Both the position numbers and the translations under genes were made by a program. Shown piece by piece: positions 15,204-22,558 of a stretch of DNA of 29,746 nt. Origin of the DNA: an uncultured Bacilli bacterium (GTDB taxonomy: Bacteria; Bacillota_I; Bacilli_A; RF39; UBA660); assembly GCA_947628725.1 (NCBI GenBank), contig CANRAQ010000005.1, forward strand, positions 1 through 29,746, in the 5' to 3' direction. The number at the start of each line of letters is the position of its first letter. Within the stretch, counting starts at the first letter, position 1. A model generated the notes under the pieces. It searched no databases. It saw only the letters and a program-made list of their open reading frames with translations, and had not been told where the DNA came from.

Positions 15204-15626
15204 ATGAAAAAGAAAACTTTATTAATATTAATTTGTGCAATTATGTTATTTTATGCGCCAAGCGTATTTGCTAAAAATATAACAGGATGTAGTTCTGTGC
15301 TACCAAATGTGGCTATTGATGTTAAGTTAGCAAATGCCGTACATACAATTATTACAATTATAAAAATTGCTGTACCAGTTTTATTAGTAATATTTGGTAT
15401 GCTAGATTTAGCAAAAGGTATAATTGCATCAAAAGAGGATGAAATAAAGAAAGGTCAACAAATATTTATAAAAAGATTAATAGCAGCAGTAATTATATTT
15501 TTTGTTACAACAATAGTACAACTTGTAGTAAGTTTTGCTACTGACGCAAATGACAATAACATTATGTCATGTGCAAGTTGCTTCATAAATGGTGCTAACG
15601 ATATCAGCGGAACTTGTAATGAATAA
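15204..15626 (+). CDS. VirB2/TrbC-like protein 3, short form
   Basis: 140 residues from ATG 15204, seven bases after GGAGG; the in-frame GTG at 15159 and ATG at 15198 are poorly placed. Signal peptide KKTLLILICAIMLFYAPSVFA, then TGCSSVLPNVAIDV, helix 1 (IAVPVLLVIFGMLDLAKGI), loop IASKEDEIKKGQQIFIKRLI, helix 2 (AAVIIFFVTTIVQLVVSFA), and a short tail with MSCASCFINGANDISGTC. Unlike copies 1 and 2 it stops soon after the Cys-x-x-Cys motif, so it is close to a minimal VirB2 pilin. Its own promoter and a strong ribosome site suggest higher output than its neighbours, making it one candidate for the main fibre subunit. Confidence 0.78.
   Translation: MKKKTLLILICAIMLFYAPSVFAKNITGCSSVLPNVAIDVKLANAVHTIITIIKIAVPVLLVIFGMLDLAKGIIASKEDEIKKGQQIFIKRLIAAVIIFFVTTIVQLVVSFATDANDNNIMSCASCFINGANDISGTCNE
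15426..15481 (+). repeat. 56-bp near-identical block, copy in VirB2-like gene 3
   Basis: Matches 14666-14721 with two differences. Less similar versions occur in copies 1 (from about 14043) and 4 (from 16970). It is a possible substrate for recombination between paralogues. Confidence 0.9.
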
Positions 15627-15640
15627 TATCAGGAGGTTTT

Positions 15641-16759
15641 ATGAAAAATGCATTGGGAAAACTTGATAGAAAGTTTCTTATACTTGCTAGTTGTTTAATT
15701 GGATTACCTTTATTACTTATCTTGATTTTAATGATAATTAAAGGGTGCAGCAATTCTAAAATTTCATATGATAAATATGAAAATAAAATGATTGCTGCTA
15801 CTAAAAAATATATAAAAAACGAAGATGCATTATCTAAAGGGAAATCTAATTATTACAAAGTTGATTTAGAAACTCTAGTTACTAAAGGGTATATAAAATC
15901 TACAGAAAAACTTTTAGGTGATGATAGTTGTCATGGATATGTAGTTTTTAGAATAAATGGTCAAAATTTGGATGAAGATATTAAAGGATATGAAAATTAT
16001 ACTGTTGATTTAGAATGCAAAAAATATAAAACAAATAATTTAAAAAATTTAGTTATGGAAGATTTAACTACGAGTGAATCTGGATTATATGAAGTTAATG
16101 GTTCATATGTTTTTAAAGGTGAACAAGTCGATAATTATATAAAAATATATGGCACTAATTATAGAATAGTTAGTATAGATGAGAATGGGCTTGCCAAACT
16201 TTTAAAAGAAGAATCTGAGGCACAACATATTTATTGGGATATTAAATATAATACAGAGGTTAATCAATCATGGGGTAAAAATATTTATAAAGATAGTTAT
16301 ATTAGAGAAAAATTAGAGAATATTTATAACGATAGTAGAATCACTAAAGAAAATTTGAAATCAAAATTGGTTGATTATGACTTATGTGTAGACAAGACTA
16401 GTGTTAATAATACTGATATCTATAAAACAGATGAATGCCAAAATGTTTTACCTAATCAAAGATATACTTTATTAGATATCACAGATTTTGCAAAGGCAAG
16501 TTTAGATCCAGAATGTAAAAATATAACTTCAAAATCTTGTAAAAATTATAATTATATGAATAGAATGGGGTTATATACATGGACTTATAATGCTGTATTA
16601 GAAAATAGTTATCAGGCATATTACATAGAAAATGGACCTGTAAAAGTTGAAAAAGGTAATATATATTATACATATAATTTAGTTATGCATATCGATTCAA
16701 ATGAAAAGATAAAATCTGGTAAAGGTACTAAAAAAGAACCATATATCATTGACAAATAA
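15641..16759 (+). CDS. signal-anchored extracellular protein, function unknown
   Basis: 372 residues. A hydrophobic helix near the N-terminus (about 13-33, LILASCLIGLPLLLILIL), then a long outer part. Residues about 40-128 (KMIAATKKYIK ... DLETLVTKGYIKS ... GYVVFRING ... DLECKKYKT) resemble the outer domains of pilin-like proteins of gut Bacilli. A second region has YVFKGEQVDNYIKIYGTNYR, then IVSIDENGLAKLL, a pattern I recall from secreted proteins of this group (F-K-G-x-x-x-x-N-Y-x-x-x-x-x-x-x-x-R-I-x-x-I). The end SGKGTKKEPYIID is a typical closing motif of such domains. The gene sits between VirB2-like copies 3 and 4 with GGAGG 5' of ATG. A fibre tip or accessory role is inference. The final codons contain the -35 box of the next promoter. 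Confidence 0.6.
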   Translation: MKNALGKLDRKFLILASCLIGLPLLLILILMIIKGCSNSKISYDKYENKMIAATKKYIKNEDALSKGKSNYYKVDLETLVTKGYIKSTEKLLGDDSCHGYVVFRINGQNLDEDIKGYENYTVDLECKKYKTNNLKNLVMEDLTTSESGLYEVNGSYVFKGEQVDNYIKIYGTNYRIVSIDENGLAKLLKEESEAQHIYWDIKYNTEVNQSWGKNIYKDSYIREKLENIYNDSRITKENLKSKLVDYDLCVDKTSVNNTDIYKTDECQNVLPNQRYTLLDITDFAKASLDPECKNITSKSCKNYNYMNRMGLYTWTYNAVLENSYQAYYIENGPVKVEKGNIYYTYNLVMHIDSNEKIKSGKGTKKEPYIIDK

Positions 16760-16775
16760 TAAAAAAGCATATATA
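16747..16775 (+). promoter_or_regulatory. perfect consensus sigma-A promoter of VirB2-like gene 4
   Basis: TTGACA (16747-16752), exactly 17 bases, TATAAT (16770-16775). The -35 is inside the last codons of the preceding gene (Ile-Asp-Lys-stop). The predicted start near 16782 leaves a ~20-base leader with GGGAGG. Confidence 0.85.
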
Positions 16776-16801
16776 ATTTAAATAGTGATGGGAGGATTAT
16801 T

Positions 16802-17173
16802 ATGTTATTAGATATAAGTCAAACTGCATTTTATAGTTGTGGAAATTTAGGCGTTAATTTTTCAGGAACATTTCCATATATAATACACACAATAATTGTA
16901 CTTATTAAAGTAGTTGTTCCAATATTATTAATTATATTTGGAATGCTTGATTTAGGTAAAGCTGTTATAGCATCAAAAGAAGATGAAATAAAGAAAGGTC
17001 AACAGACTTTCATAAAAAGAATAATAGCTGCGTTAATAGTATTCTTTGTAATACAAATAGTACAATTATTAGTTAAATTTGCTTCTAGTAGTGATGTGGA
17101 TATACTTAATTGTATGAACTGTTTTATTAATGCTAAAGTTGATGAAAATGCATGTAAAGAAACAGTTGACTAA
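16802..17173 (+). CDS. VirB2/TrbC-like protein 4, no signal peptide
   Basis: 123 residues. MLLDISQTAFYSCGNLG, then helix 1 (about 27-50, IIHTIIVLIKVVVPILLIIF), GMLDLGKAV, loop IASKEDEIKKGQQTFIKRII, helix 2 (AALIVFFVIQIVQLLVKFA), and a short tail LNCMNCFINAKVDENAC. It is homologous to the other three copies but lacks the cleaved signal peptide, so the N-terminus probably stays short and outside with the first helix inserted directly. It has the best promoter in the window and a strong terminator right after it, so it is a single-gene, highly transcribed unit and a good candidate for the main subunit. GGGAGG at 16789-16794 is the ribosome site. Confidence 0.78.
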   Translation: MLLDISQTAFYSCGNLGVNFSGTFPYIIHTIIVLIKVVVPILLIIFGMLDLGKAVIASKEDEIKKGQQTFIKRIIAALIVFFVIQIVQLLVKFASSSDVDILNCMNCFINAKVDENACKETVD

Positions 17174-17185
17174 ATAGTATAAATG

Positions 17186-17219
17186 GTGTAATTAATCATT
17201 GATTAATTACACTTTTTTT
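17186..17219 (+). terminator. strong intrinsic terminator after VirB2-like gene 4
   Basis: GTGTAATTAATC (17186-17197), loop ATT, GATTAATTACAC (17201-17212), a perfect 12-base-pair stem, then seven T residues. The -35 of the next promoter lies inside its 3' arm. Confidence 0.93.
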
Positions 17220-17227
17220 GTTATAAT
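17199..17227 (+). promoter_or_regulatory. promoter of the VirB6-VirD4 block, embedded in the terminator
   Basis: TTGATT (17199-17204), a 17-base spacer, TATAAT (17222-17227), with TGT in front (extended -10). The -35 overlaps the loop and 3' arm of the terminator, so one unit ends where the next begins. Confidence 0.7.
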
Positions 17228-17278
17228 GTAGTATGAGTAGAAATGTCTTTATATATTAAAGAGAAAGGAGTAAAAGAA

Positions 17279-19894
17279 ATGTACGTATTAGCATCTAATA
17301 TGTGGTTTCAAACACTTATCAGAACATTTTTCTTTAGTTTAGATAAAGTAGTGTTTGGATTTATACCACGCATATACAATTTATTGATAAGCATTGCTAG
17401 AACTTCAGTTTTGTCACAGGCAACTATTGCTGACATGGCTGATCGTATATATAAACTTCTTACAGTATTTATGATATTTAAAGTTACTTTCTCTTTAATT
17501 ATGTATGTAGTGAACCCAGATGATTTTTCAGATAAATCAAAAGGTATATCTAAGTTAGTAACTAATATAGTTTTTTCACTTATTATATTAATACTTACTC
17601 CTTATATATTTAGGTATGCATATCAATTTCAAACTATAATTTTAGAGGACAATTCTTTAGCAACACTTATTTTTGGAGAGGATACAAATTCGGATAATCA
17701 GATAATTACTGATGCAGGAGATCTTATGGCTTATACATCAATATTACCATTTTTCTCACCTGATACCCACTTAGTTAATGCATGTACATCATTAACACTT
17801 GGCGACAATATTAATAGTTCGTGCTTCGGATATACTTATGATGAAGAAAGTAAACTTTTTAAGAAATCATTTAATACTGATGGGACTTTAGCAAGTTATA
17901 CAGGTGATGATTTTACGGAAGATGATTTGTTAAATTATGCTGCGGGGATTAAGAGTCAAAATTTTTCATCAATATTTAAATTGAATATGGCAACATCTAG
18001 AACTGGTGATAATTATATTATAGATTATCATTATGTTATCAGTACTGTAGTTGGTGTTATAATTTTATTAATACTTGTAAGTTTTAGTATGGATGTAGCA
18101 CTTAGAAGTATTAAATTAGCATTCCTACAATTGATTGCTCCTATACCAATTTTATCTTATATAGATCCAAAAAGTGGTAAAGATGGTATGTTTAAAAAAT
18201 GGTATCAAATGTGTTTAAAAACATTTGCTAGCTTATTTTTAAAACTTCTTGCATTATATTTTGCTATATATATAATTGGAAGAATTGGAAAAATGTCAGA
18301 TATTATAACAGGCGAATATGTGTCAAGTATGATAGTTAAAATATTTATTATGATAGGTGCATTGATGTTTGCTAAAAGTTTTACAAAGATACTTGAAGGT
18401 CTAGGAATTAAATTAGATAGTGGATTTCAACTTAACCCACTTAAAAAAATAGAAAAAGAAGCTTTAGGTGGTAAAGCAATGACAGGAGCTATGGGTGGTT
18501 TGGTGGCTGCTGCACCTGATAGAATTGCAAGGATGGCAACTGCACCAGGATGGAAAAATAAAGTGAAATCAGGATTAGGAACAATACCAGGATTATTTGG
18601 TGGAGCTATTAGAGGTGCAAGTTCAAATGCTGGATTTACTGGTGGAAGAGATAAACAAGCTGAATTTAATAGGAGATTAAGAGAAGGTAGAATAAATGGT
18701 TTAAGTAGCGCAAGATCTTATCTTGATTACGCTGGCTCAAAATACGGACTTGATGATGCAACACTAGAAAAAAGAAAAACAATAGACCGTATGAATAAAG
18801 ACAATATTGATAAAAAAGAAAGAGAAATAGAGGCTATGACTCAATCACTTGAGATGAGTAAAAATGAGCTTAACCAAAGTTCCGCTCCTATAAAGTCATT
18901 AAGAACGAGACGTGAAAATGTTAAAAATTCCGCAGAAAAGCTTATTAATGCAGCAGAAGCATTAGCAAGTAAAAAAGCTGATCTTGGAATTGATGCAAAA
19001 GAGGTTCAGGCCCTTAATTCAATGAGAAGCGTTATAGGTATGACAGCCAATGGAGAAGCAGACTATGTTAAATTAGGCTTAGCAAGAGCTGGTGAAACTA
19101 TAACTAATTCAACTATAGCTAAAGCTGAAAAATATATAAATCGTAGGAATTATACTACTAACAGAAATGCAGATACAGCAAATCTTGACTTTTTAACACA
19201 AAATCAAGGTGTCAAGTTAGATAGACCTATAGTAATGGGTGAAGGAAAAACACAATATACAATTGAAGAGGGAACTGTCATAGATGGAAATGTAATAGCG
19301 CAAGCTAAGGCAGCTCAAGGTAAATATTTAAAGCAGTCAAAGAAAGCCGTATATAATGAGTTAGCTAAAGGTGAAGAATCAGCTTATAATAAGAATGGTA
19401 CAGATGGAGAACTAAAAGAATTCACGAACTACTATGAAGAGTACGATAAAAATAGAGAAATTGCTAACCAAGAAACAAAGGAATATAATGATAAACACGA
19501 TGAAAAAATTGGCGGATTTGCTATTAATAGAGATAGAACCGTGACTACATATGATTCTAAAGGTGAAGAAATGACAGAATTTGATAGAGTAGATGCTACA
19601 AGCAATGAAATAAAATATGGTGATAATACAGTAAAAATCAGTGGTGAATTATCTGCTACTGAATCTAAAGTTGAAACTATAAATAGAGAAATTGAACAAA
19701 TTAAAAATAATGCTACCGTTGATTACTATGATGAAGATGGCAAACTTATTAAAGGCGGAAAGATTGTTGAAGCTAAACAATTCCATAAAACTCATAGTCA
19801 AGAAACTGAAAGACAATCTAAAATACATGATTTACGTAGACAATTTGGTAGAAATACTAGATGGATGCCACCTGGAGGTGGAGGAAAGAAATAA
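17279..19894 (+). CDS. VirB6/TrbL-like T4SS channel protein with large cytoplasmic tail
   Basis: 871 residues from ATG 17279 behind AAAGGAG; an ATG at 17243 lacks a ribosome site. The N-terminal ~385 residues contain about six or seven membrane segments, including KLLTVFMIFKVTFSLIMYVV, VTNIVFSLIILILTPYIF, STVVGVIILLILVSFSMDVA, LALYFAIYIIG and MIVKIFIMIGALMFAKSF, and the conserved-looking LAFLQLIAPIPILSYIDPKS. The polytopic protein with an extracellular loop of ~110 residues fits VirB6/TrbL, the inner-membrane channel component. The last ~485 residues are soluble, Ala/Gly-rich, then charged and helical with coiled-coil potential (KKEREIEAMTQSLEMSKNEL), ending RWMPPGGGGKK. Followed by PrgI/VirB3 and VirB4, the standard monoderm T4SS order. 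Confidence 0.82.
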   Translation: MYVLASNMWFQTLIRTFFFSLDKVVFGFIPRIYNLLISIARTSVLSQATIADMADRIYKLLTVFMIFKVTFSLIMYVVNPDDFSDKSKGISKLVTNIVFSLIILILTPYIFRYAYQFQTIILEDNSLATLIFGEDTNSDNQIITDAGDLMAYTSILPFFSPDTHLVNACTSLTLGDNINSSCFGYTYDEESKLFKKSFNTDGTLASYTGDDFTEDDLLNYAAGIKSQNFSSIFKLNMATSRTGDNYIIDYHYVISTVVGVIILLILVSFSMDVALRSIKLAFLQLIAPIPILSYIDPKSGKDGMFKKWYQMCLKTFASLFLKLLALYFAIYIIGRIGKMSDIITGEYVSSMIVKIFIMIGALMFAKSFTKILEGLGIKLDSGFQLNPLKKIEKEALGGKAMTGAMGGLVAAAPDRIARMATAPGWKNKVKSGLGTIPGLFGGAIRGASSNAGFTGGRDKQAEFNRRLREGRINGLSSARSYLDYAGSKYGLDDATLEKRKTIDRMNKDNIDKKEREIEAMTQSLEMSKNELNQSSAPIKSLRTRRENVKNSAEKLINAAEALASKKADLGIDAKEVQALNSMRSVIGMTANGEADYVKLGLARAGETITNSTIAKAEKYINRRNYTTNRNADTANLDFLTQNQGVKLDRPIVMGEGKTQYTIEEGTVIDGNVIAQAKAAQGKYLKQSKKAVYNELAKGEESAYNKNGTDGELKEFTNYYEEYDKNREIANQETKEYNDKHDEKIGGFAINRDRTVTTYDSKGEEMTEFDRVDATSNEIKYGDNTVKISGELSATESKVETINREIEQIKNNATVDYYDEDGKLIKGGKIVEAKQFHKTHSQETERQSKIHDLRRQFGRNTRWMPPGGGGKK

Positions 19895-19914
19895 TAAAAA
19901 GGGTGTGATACTAA

Positions 19915-20235
19915 ATGAACAATTCATATTTAATTCCGGCAAATTCAAAAAAAAGTATGCTTATGTTTGGACTGTTTAATGGCATAGATTTGGCAATATT
20001 TTTAGTAGGATTAGGAATATCATTTATACTTATGATGTTCCTTCCTGTTAAAGATTTTTGGGTAGCAATTTTAGCTATTATGCCAGCTATGATTGCGGGA
20101 TTTCTAATATTTCCTGTGCCAAATTATCATAATGTTAGAACAGTAATAAAAAATGCTTGGAATTTTTATACAACTAGACAAAAATATATATGGAAGGGTT
20201 GGTGCTTTGAAGATGGCGAAAGAGATAAAAAGTAA
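19915..20235 (+). CDS. PrgI/VirB3-like T4SS membrane protein
   Basis: 106 residues. SYLIPANSKKSMLMFGLFNG is followed by two close membrane helices (about 24-44, DLAIFLVGLGISFILMMFL, and 48-68, DFWVAILAIMPAMIAGFLIF), then PVPNYHNVRTVIKNAWNF and a cytoplasmic tail. This is the PrgI/VirB3 layout, a small two-helix protein that works next to VirB4 in T4SS assembly, and it lies directly before the VirB4 genes. The end overlaps the start of the next gene by 23 bases, so they are probably translationally coupled. The ribosome site is GGGTGTG before ATG 19915. Confidence 0.82.
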   Translation: MNNSYLIPANSKKSMLMFGLFNGIDLAIFLVGLGISFILMMFLPVKDFWVAILAIMPAMIAGFLIFPVPNYHNVRTVIKNAWNFYTTRQKYIWKGWCFEDGERDKK

Positions 20236-20755
20236 GTATACAGATGTTCCTGTAAAGAATATTACTAATGGTGTTATTATATTAGATAATAATGATATAG
20301 TAACTGGCGTAAAAATAGTGCCAAGAAATATTTTTATACTTGATCAATCTATGCAGGATGCAATTATTTTGAATCTAAAAAACGTTTATAATGCTATAGA
20401 TTATGAGTTTTGGATTGTAGTTGCAGATAGACCTGTTGATATTAATGTATATTTATCTCAACTTCAAGTTTTATATAACAATCCAAATATAGATACTAAG
20501 AAAAGAAAACTAATAATAGAAGATATCAATAAAGCTAATATGTTTACTAATAATAATGTAGTTGATACTGAATATTTCTTGTTATTCAAACATAAAGATT
20601 CAGATTTGATACAAAAAAGGATTCGTAATTTGATAAATAATTTTGCAAGTGCAGGACTTACAGCATTTCAAACTAATAATGATGATTTAAGAATGATTTT
20701 AGATAACTTCTTAAATGGTGGACAAACTACTAATTTTGGGACGGTGTTATCATAA
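20213..20755 (+). CDS. VirB4 N-terminal domain as a separate protein
   Basis: 180 residues from ATG 20213, inside the end of the PrgI gene; an upstream ATG at 20153 would read 20 residues from the other frame. KYTDVPVKNITNGVIIL, DNNDIVTGVKIVPRNIFILD, DYEFWIVVADRPVDINVYLS, DTEYFLLFKHKDSDLIQKRI and LTAFQTNNDDLRMILDNFLN match the N-terminal half of VirB4/TraC-family proteins, before the P-loop. The stop overlaps the next start (TAATG), and the next protein continues with the remaining VirB4 domain. Together they make about 774 residues, the usual VirB4 length. The arrangement looks like a stable coupled split and not a decayed gene. It probably assembles with the ATPase half at the inner membrane. 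Confidence 0.72.
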   Translation: MAKEIKSKYTDVPVKNITNGVIILDNNDIVTGVKIVPRNIFILDQSMQDAIILNLKNVYNAIDYEFWIVVADRPVDINVYLSQLQVLYNNPNIDTKKRKLIIEDINKANMFTNNNVVDTEYFLLFKHKDSDLIQKRIRNLINNFASAGLTAFQTNNDDLRMILDNFLNGGQTTNFGTVLS

Positions 20756-22539
20756 TGGATATAAAGAGTCAAATAGCCCCAAAAGGTTTGGAATTTAAAT
20801 CAAACGAATTCATTATTAGTGATAAATATGCATGTATTTTAACAGTTATATCATATCCAAAATTTATTTATCCAGGATATTTAAGTAATTTAACAAGTAT
20901 GTCTGGAATAAAGATAGTAATTAAGCATATACCTTTACCATTTAGTAGTATAAGTAAAATGCTTAATAAGGAATTAGCAGATTTAAAACAGAGATATCAA
21001 GAGGAAAAAGATAAAACAGTTCAAGAGAGAATAAGACAAGATTATGAGTCACTTGAAATGTTTATAGGTGAACTTGCTGCAACTCAATCTAAAATATATG
21101 ATTTTCAAATGCACATAATGATTACCGCAAACAATCAAGAAGAATTAGACATGAAAAAGTTACAAGTAAAGAATTATATTGAAAGCATGGAAATGCGAGC
21201 AATACCTTTAAGATTTGAACAAGATAAGGTATTAAAAAGTATATTACCTATATATGGTAAACAAGATATTGAAGATAGAATTGGTACACCAATTCCATCT
21301 CCAACAATTGCTGCTATGTATCCTTTTATATTTGATAGTATAAAAGATCCAGGATTATCTACTTTACTTGGAATAGATTTCTCTGGTGGAGTTATTTTAT
21401 TTAATCAATTCTTATATCAAATAAAGAAGGAACATAATAGAAATAATGCAAATATGATTATTTTAGGTACTAGTGGTAGTGGTAAATCTACAGCAGCTAA
21501 GTTACTATTAAGAAGTCATATAAGAAATAACAATCAAATTGTTGTAATAGATCCAGAGGGTGAATTAGAAGATATGGCTCGTACCTTTGATGGAGATTTT
21601 ATAAGTCTTGGAAAAGGTGGATCATTTGGTATGATAAATCCTCTTGAAGTTGTTGTAGATGCTGATGAAGAGGAAATGAAGCAAGGTCTTGGATATACAG
21701 TACTTACAAGGACACTTCAAACTATAAAGGCATTTTTAAAATATTATGATCCTAGTATCGAAGAAGATGTAGTTAATATGTTTAGTGAAGTTGTTCAAGA
21801 AACATATAAAAGATTTGGTATAGATTTTAATACTGATTTTACAAAATTTACTTCAGATGATTATCCGACTTTTAAAGATGTTTATGCTACTATAAAAGGT
21901 AGAATATTGTCTATGCCTGAAAAAACACAAGAAAAGGATATTCTTGAAAAACTTGAAATAAAAATAAGACCTATAGTTAAAGAATTAAGATATTATTTTG
22001 ATGGTCATACTACAATTAAACCGCAAAGTAATTTTATAGTATTTAACATTAAAGAAATAATGAATGCTGATAAAAATATTAGAAATGCTTTATTTTTTAA
22101 CATATTAAAGTATGCATGGGGTCTTACTTTAAATAGTTCAATAAATACAGTTATGATGGTTGATGAGGCACATGTTCTTTTAAGTGGTGGAAATACTTTA
22201 GGTGCTGATTTCTTAGCCCAAATTCAAAGACGTGCTAGAAAGTATAATACGGGAACTATTATAATAACACAACAACCAACAGACTTTAGTGACCCATCTG
22301 TAATTACACAGGGTAAAGCAATATTCGATAATGCATCATATTACTTAATAATGGGTCTTAAAAAACAAGCAGTAGATGATTTAGCAAAATTAATTGATTT
22401 AAATGATAATGAAAAAGAAAGTATAAAACAATATTCTCAGGGTGAAGCATTATTTGTATGTGGATCTAGGCGTATGAGAATTAATGTAATCGTATCAGAT
22501 GAAGAATTAGATTCATTTGGTAGTGGTGGAGGATTATAA
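20755..22539 (+). CDS. virB4: VirB4-family T4SS ATPase, C-terminal part
   Basis: 594 residues. The start DIKSQIAPKGLEFKSNEFII is the usual second part of the VirB4 N-terminal domain. KILSPILPIYG-like sequence (SILPIYGKQDIEDRIGTPIP) leads into the ATPase: Walker A GTSGSGKST at 238-246, VVIDPEGELEDMA, Walker B MMVDEAHVLLS with D470 and E471, and IITQQPTDFSDPS (arginine-finger region), ending EALFVCGSRRMRINVIVSDE. VirB4 is the conserved energy source of all T4SS. It is translated in a coupled fashion with the preceding N-terminal half. GGCAAGGAGG follows for the next gene. Confidence 0.95.
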   Translation: MDIKSQIAPKGLEFKSNEFIISDKYACILTVISYPKFIYPGYLSNLTSMSGIKIVIKHIPLPFSSISKMLNKELADLKQRYQEEKDKTVQERIRQDYESLEMFIGELAATQSKIYDFQMHIMITANNQEELDMKKLQVKNYIESMEMRAIPLRFEQDKVLKSILPIYGKQDIEDRIGTPIPSPTIAAMYPFIFDSIKDPGLSTLLGIDFSGGVILFNQFLYQIKKEHNRNNANMIILGTSGSGKSTAAKLLLRSHIRNNNQIVVIDPEGELEDMARTFDGDFISLGKGGSFGMINPLEVVVDADEEEMKQGLGYTVLTRTLQTIKAFLKYYDPSIEEDVVNMFSEVVQETYKRFGIDFNTDFTKFTSDDYPTFKDVYATIKGRILSMPEKTQEKDILEKLEIKIRPIVKELRYYFDGHTTIKPQSNFIVFNIKEIMNADKNIRNALFFNILKYAWGLTLNSSINTVMMVDEAHVLLSGGNTLGADFLAQIQRRARKYNTGTIIITQQPTDFSDPSVITQGKAIFDNASYYLIMGLKKQAVDDLAKLIDLNDNEKESIKQYSQGEALFVCGSRRMRINVIVSDEELDSFGSGGGL

Positions 22540-22558
22540 TAGGCAAGGAGGTATTTAA

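Noticed and set aside
17243..17278. Upstream ATG for the VirB6-like protein
   Set aside because: It has no ribosome site, whereas ATG 17279 is 8 bases after AAAGGAG.
19692..19979. Plus-strand open frame overlapping the VirB6 tail and PrgI start
   Set aside because: It overlaps two supported genes in another frame, and its sequence is Lys/Leu/Asn-rich without recognisable features.
20213..22539. VirB4 as a frameshifted pseudogene
   Set aside because: The halves meet at a TAATG stop/start overlap, both read cleanly, and the combined length is that of a normal VirB4. A sequencing indel cannot be fully excluded.
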